Positions 59,340 through 64,000 of a stretch of 64,000 bases of DNA are shown in pieces. The stretch is from Adiantum capillus-veneris (Eukaryota; Streptophyta; Polypodiopsida; Polypodiales; Pteridaceae), in assembly GCA_014529385.2 (NCBI GenBank), contig CM043962.1, forward strand, positions 86,585,180-86,649,179, given 5' to 3'. The notes below the pieces were generated by a model. That model was given only the letters and a program-made list of their open reading frames with translations, searched no databases and was not told where the DNA came from. Position 1 is the first letter of the stretch; every line of letters starts with the position of its first letter. A program made the translations under genes and the position numbers.

Positions 59340-59895
59340 CATTTCTCTACGTTGCTCTATCACAAACAGTATTTGCCTAGCTATGAGCACATCTTTCCAT
59401 TTGTCTATGCCTTGCTCTGTAGCTAGTGCTATCCTCCCTCCTCCAATTTGAGGACCCCTATGGAGTTTAGCCTATTTGTAATGCTTTGTAGGTCTTGTTG
59501 ATCCATTCTCTCACCTTGCATGTTTTCCCACATCATCCCTCTCATTGTTGGTCAATGCCCCTCTCACTGTTGCACACAACCTGCCGTGCTTTTCTTCCCC
59601 ACGTGGCGTCTGTGTGTTATGTTGGAGGGCATAAACTACCCTCCAGCTTGCTTGCCTTCAACCCCAAAATGTTCTCTATCACATCAACATCAAGGACCTA
59701 CACTCCAACCTTGCAGTGATATCCACCTTACCCACCTACTTAACTCGCAACTTATTGTCTTTCTAGTCAAGGGCCACTATCCAAGCTCCTCTACCACCTA
59801 TGGTTGCCTCGTACTAGCGCTTGCCAAGCTAGCACCCATTGTTGCAGTCATGGACAACATCCCCCTCGCCCCACATTCACACCTCCCACCTATAC
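59340..59895. repeat. Anonymous 540-bp dispersed repeat, copy 2
   Basis: Direct repeat of 55290-55835. The shared core includes TCCAATTTGAGGACCCCTAT and CCTACACTCCAA.CTTGCAG. Confidence 0.85.
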
Positions 59896-60023
59896 ATACA
59901 CGTGAATTGGGGGGAAACCTATTACATCCAACCCTTACTACCATAAAAAGTTAAAGCGAACAATGTGTAATCTCGTGCAGTACAACAATAGCAACAAAGA
60001 AAACTTTTTACATCCGTCGTCAT

Positions 60024-60148
<125 letters not shown>

Positions 60149-60149
60149 A

Positions 60150-61731
60150 TTATTGTCCTCTGAGGTCAAATATGACCTATGGGACCAAAGTTACATGTGA
60201 TGTAGTATGTGTATGGCTGATGAGTGACTCTCGATGCTCCAAAATTGTGGTGATGAGAGTCGCAATGGAGAGCCCACATTGTGGCTGGGAGAGGAAAGTG
60301 TGTAGGTCTAAGTCATGGCTGAAAATGTGAGAGAAGCAAGTTTGGATGTGACCAAAATCTGAGCACTCTAGTAGTGTGTGGTACTCAGACTCTTGAACTT
60401 GCAATGAGCATAATGTGCACAGTCGATTTGACTCTTCTCCATTGCCCCAACGCCCTGTCTCGCATCGAAAGAAATGGGAGCTAAGCCGAATGGCTGCGAT
60501 CGTGCGTATCACTGACAAGGGGATAGGTTCAAGCATGTAAGTGTGAGTACGGTTTCCTCTTTCAGTGAAGAACATGGTTTTGTAGTTGGGGGCAATATGG
60601 CTGGTGTAATGTATGAAGTACATTGGCATTGTAGCTTCATTCACTTGGGAGTCAATTGAAGCATCATGTAGCAAGTGTAATGCAACCCATCTCCCAAACC
60701 GCTTCTTTATGTCTTGCATCCATCCCGTGCTCAAGATCTTGCTTTTCTGCGTCGTTTGAACTTTTTTTCTTGCTTCACATGCAATTGTAGGAAGTCGATG
60801 TGAGGGGTTTTGACGCATCTTTATCATGTACTCCACAACCCTTTCCATGCCCATAACCTCAATTGGAAGAGATCCCGACTCAAGAAGTAGTAGCATATAT
60901 GGTGTTTGTGTCTTAACTTGGAGAAAGTTTGTAAGAAAACACTTTTGGACATTCTCAAACTCTTTCCAAGTAGACTTTGAGATGCTCCCGCCCCACACTT
61001 CAACTCCAAAAAGAAGAAACGGTGTCACCAATGCATCAAAAAGATGCTTCTTGAGAACCCAACACTTGATGTTTCCCGCATTACATGTGTTTTCAAATGC
61101 ATAATATGCTCTTTTTTAGCACATTCATGCCACTTGTGATTGGACGAAACCTCAAGGCCAAGGTACTTAAAGCTCTCAACAACTTCAAGTGTCTCATTGT
61201 TGTACACAGTGCATGGCTTCTCCTTATGGTTGGTTTTCACAAGCATAACCTTTGTTTTGGATTCATTCACAATCAACCCACTATGCAAGCAAAAGTTCTC
61301 AAGGACAACCATAAGCTTTTGTGCATCTTCTAAAGTGTGTGCTAGAAGCACTACATCATCCGCATACAACAAAAGCATGATTACCGCATTGCAAATAGTG
61401 ACCTCTTCAATGCCTTCTTCTTGCATAAAGTCAAGTAATATTTGTTCCAATTGATCGATGCATAGACCAAAGAGAGTTGGTGACAAGGGACATCCTTGTT
61501 TAACCCCAATAGTGCTTACAATTTTTTTTGAAATTTCTCTTCCCATGTGCAATTGGCAAATCACCTTCTCATAGATTTGAGAAACCGCAAGCATAAACTC
61601 ACTTGGCACTTGGAGTTCTTCCATCCTTCTCCACAAATTGTTACGTGGATTCATATCAAAGGCTTTCTTAAAGTCCACAAAAAAACAATATAATCGATTG
61701 CCTTTGTAACATTTAATGGCCTAAAAACTTA
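60150..61731 (-). pseudogene. LINE I reverse transcriptase and C-terminal domain, 5'-truncated
   Basis: Frame 61678-61025 has VDFKKAFDMNPRNNLWRRM-type sequence, STIGVKQGCPLSPTLFGLCI and the catalytic LLYADDVVLLAHT, all intact RT blocks. After a frameshift near 61100, frame 61031-60177 has the RT thumb and C-terminus (TPFLLFGVEVWGGSISKSTW, TQTPYMLLLLESGSLPIEVM) and a zinc-binding motif CTLCSLQVQESEYHTLLEC. This type differs from LINEs D and J: it has no zf-RVT and a different thumb. The fingers and endonuclease are absent because the H LTR begins at 61732. Confidence 0.85.
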
Positions 61732-62653
61732 TGTGTAGCGGAAATTAGCAGGAACATAGTGGGCATTTCATTAGAATAGATTCCTAATGAGAATTACAAG
61801 AGTGCTTGGGTGGAGAGAGAGCAACAAAAAGCATGACACCTAGTTAGATAGCATCAACAATACTTTCAAAAGAGAGAGAAATTAAGCTATTGACAATAGT
61901 TGAGGACCGGATTTGCATGGAGCCGGTCCCCCCTCCAAAAGGCTTTGTATTATGGTTTCTCCCATCAAGAGAGACATTGTACAATACAATTCTTTGTGTT
62001 CCTTCAAGACTAGCTAGTGCAATGAAGATGAAAGCTTCATGCACTAAGCAAAACACTTAGCTAACACAACTTAATTCATCCCCGGTCTCAGACCCAAGAC
62101 GTCACACACCTTCGAAGATGGTGAGAGCTAGCAGTGTATGAGAGTAGATTGAGAGGAAGAAGGAGTATCTTACAAGAAAGATGTACATCTCCTCACATAC
62201 TCACTCATATTAGCATAGCTTAGCTTAGTAATTAGCATGGTAGAGGAGATGAGCATGCATTGAAGCTTGGCTCTTGGTTGGATTTGCATCCACATGCCAA
62301 GAGTGTGTCGATGTAGGCTTCTATCTCACAAGCTTGGAGTAGGTGATGAGTTCTCCATTAAAGCTTGGGAAGAGATAGTCTTCTTTTCTTCTCACATAGA
62401 CTGTGTGAGTGTGTGTGTGGGCTGAACCTTAGGGTCTTTTTAGCCCATTGTTGCACATGGCTCTTTTGCAGATGCCCCCCCCCCCCCCCCCCCCTTTTGA
62501 TCCCTATTTTCCCTCCTTTGGATCCGTACTATGGCCGGTCTACTAGCTTAACCAATATTCTAGCGTTTTCTCCCCTAGCACTTCCCCACATTAAATGATA
62601 AGTTTAATATGAGAAAATCATTTAGGAGAATTAGATATTGATTATTATGACAT
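61732..62653 (-). repeat. 3' LTR of gypsy element H
   Basis: About 922 bp, TG...ATGACA, related to the G LTR (shared GGAGCCGGTCCCCCCTCC, AAAATCATTT.GG). It contains 20 C at 62475-62494. The left edge is set by the end of LINE I and the TGTGTAGCGG start. Confidence 0.75.
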
Positions 62654-62668
62654 TACCTCTCTCTTGAA
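62654..62668 (-). other. Polypurine tract of H
   Basis: Minus strand TCAAGAGAGAGGTAA abuts the LTR start TGTCAT. Confidence 0.75.
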
Positions 62669-63011
62669 ATCATAGTCGTCCTCGACTATGGTGTAGAGAA
62701 GATAAAGCATATTCATGAGTCCTTTTCTTAGCGGGTAGAGGATCCCTATGTTACCCTACGACATCATTCCACAATGGATGACTAGTCCATTTGGCGCTTG
62801 AGAGCCTGAGGCTGCCGCAAGCATGTCTGCACATTAGTCCTATCAGTCTTCCATACTAGAGTGACAAGCTCTACTTGGTGTTTGGGAGACGTCGTCTCCA
62901 CAAACTTGATCTAAGCATGCATACTACTTCATTTTTGTGCATAATAAAGAAAAAGAGAGTCTTATAAGACAAAAAAAAACTTTGTTCATTTTTAACATTT
63001 TGTACATTTGC
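62669..63011. other. H 3' untranslated region
   Basis: No coding motif between the polypurine tract and the pol stop codon at 63012. Confidence 0.65.
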
Positions 63012-63972
63012 TTACTCTTGGGAAGCATTGTAAGCATTGACAAGGTTTACGTTATCCTTTAATTGTATGCCTTGCATCCATCTAGCATCTTCAAAAGGAT
63101 AATTCTTAAACTTAATAAGATATCGTCGGATAGTCTTACCACCTTTTAATACCTTGTCTTCATGTCGGAGAATGGACTCGGGCTGCAACACCTCTTCTTG
63201 GTCCTCGATCTCCGGTGGGTCTTCAATAGTTGGTTCTTGAGGTGGCTCTCCTTTGTAAGGCTTTAATAGGCTCACATGGAAAGCATTGTGTATGAGCCAA
63301 TGATTGGGAAACTTGAGTTGATAGGCCATCTCATTGATTGGCCTAAGAATCTGGAAGGGACTATAGTACCTTTTTGCTAGCTTAGCATAGTACTTTTGGT
63401 GTCCCGTAGGATTCTTGCCCGTCGTGTGCCTTAATCGAGCCTTGGGAAACTTTAATAAGACCCAATCATTTTCTTTAAAGACTTGGGCTCTTCTGTGCTT
63501 GTCAGCAGCAGCCTTTTGCCTTTGCTGTGAGATAGAGATAGCATCCTTAATCTTTTGAAAAGATTCTTGTAGGTTTCGGCTATACTCATCTGCCAGTGAA
63601 GATCTTCCCATGTACCTTAAGTAGCAAGGGACTTTTTGATCTCCCCTCAATTACCTCGAAAGGTGCTTTTTCCGTGGAAGTATGTATAGTGTTATTGTAA
63701 GCATACTCCACTAAGGGTAAGTACTTCTCCCATTGGGATCTTTGATCTACTTCCGTTACATAGGCCTTTAGTAGATCAAGAATGGGTAGGTTAGCTATTT
63801 CACTTTGGCCATCCGTTTGTGGATGATAGGCCGAAGAGAAGTTTAGCCTTGTCCCTAAATTCTCAAAGAGACCCTTCCAAAAATTACTGGTCATTCTAGG
63901 ATCTCTATCCGACACTATGGACATTGGCAAGCCATGGTACTTGAATATTTGTGAAACGAAGAGGGTTGCCAT
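63012..63972 (-). pseudogene. Integrase and chromodomain of element H (runs off window)
   Basis: Frame 63972-63586 is the integrase core: KYHGLPMSIVSDRDPRMTSN (catalytic Asp) and SAYHPQTDGQSEIAN (catalytic Glu). After a frameshift near 63645, frame 63650-63012 continues with the C-terminal domain (ADKHRRAQVFKENDWVLLKF, NAFHVSLLKPYKGEPPQEPT). It ends with a chromodomain, ILRHEDKVLKGGKTIRRYLI followed by KFKNYPFEDARWMQ. Chromodomain-tailed integrases define the chromovirus branch and may direct insertion to heterochromatin. One frameshift is the only visible damage. Confidence 0.92.
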
Positions 63973-64000
63973 TTGATGGGCTTTGATAGTCTTTTTGATA
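63973..64000 (-). other. Continuation of H integrase
   Basis: The last 28 bases lie upstream in the same integrase; too short to read on their own. Confidence 0.6.

Overview
The window looks like intergenic heterochromatin from a land plant with a repeat-rich genome. The evidence is plant-type Ty3/gypsy and Ty1/copia polyproteins, initiator-Met primer sites (TGGTATCAGAGC), an Athila-type tRNA-Asp primer site, plant LINEs with a C-terminal zf-RVT domain, telobox motifs (AAACCCTA) and very long GA/CA microsatellites. A seed-free vascular plant (fern or lycophyte) is my guess from the LINE types; I cannot prove it. I see no intact cellular gene. There is one possible two-exon gene fragment (28491-29119) and one captured host-gene fragment inside a retrotransposon (47377-47802).

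Layout. 1-2189: 3' half of a gypsy element (RNase H, integrase, LTR end), fused to an old LINE (J). LINE J runs on the minus strand in pieces from 2190 to 11215 and is broken by insertion M (about 2995-4892), an LTR-like insertion (about 5036-6430) and a complete gag-protease LTR element A1 (6929-10988, TSD CTGGA). 11540-19360: LTRs of the A family, one of which is split by element B (12019-17761, TSD TCAAT). 19361-19897: copia-type gag remnant. 20788-27500: full-length but frameshifted LINE D. 27501-32580: mostly anonymous sequence, with possible exons and an E-like remnant. 32588-35938: 3'-truncated copia K. 35939-54489: gypsy chromovirus G, whose 5' LTR is split by element E (40951-53992), whose gag is itself split by element F (45584-50021, TSD AATGA). 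55290-59900: a second G leader/LTR fragment, a collapsed copia (L) and two copies of an anonymous 540-bp repeat. 60150-61731: truncated LINE I. 61732-64000: gypsy chromovirus H, with integrase and chromodomain, running off the window.

How the parts work together. Fifteen of seventeen recognisable elements lie on the minus strand. Three unrelated LTR families (A, B, E) keep gag and protease but lack reverse transcriptase, so they must have depended on enzymes supplied in trans; F has no recognisable gag or pol and carries a plant gene fragment resembling the actin-binding protein SCAB1. The nesting gives relative ages: LINE J before A1; an A-family LTR before B; G before E before F. Almost all reading frames carry stops or frameshifts, so the window is best read as a fossil bed of mobile DNA.
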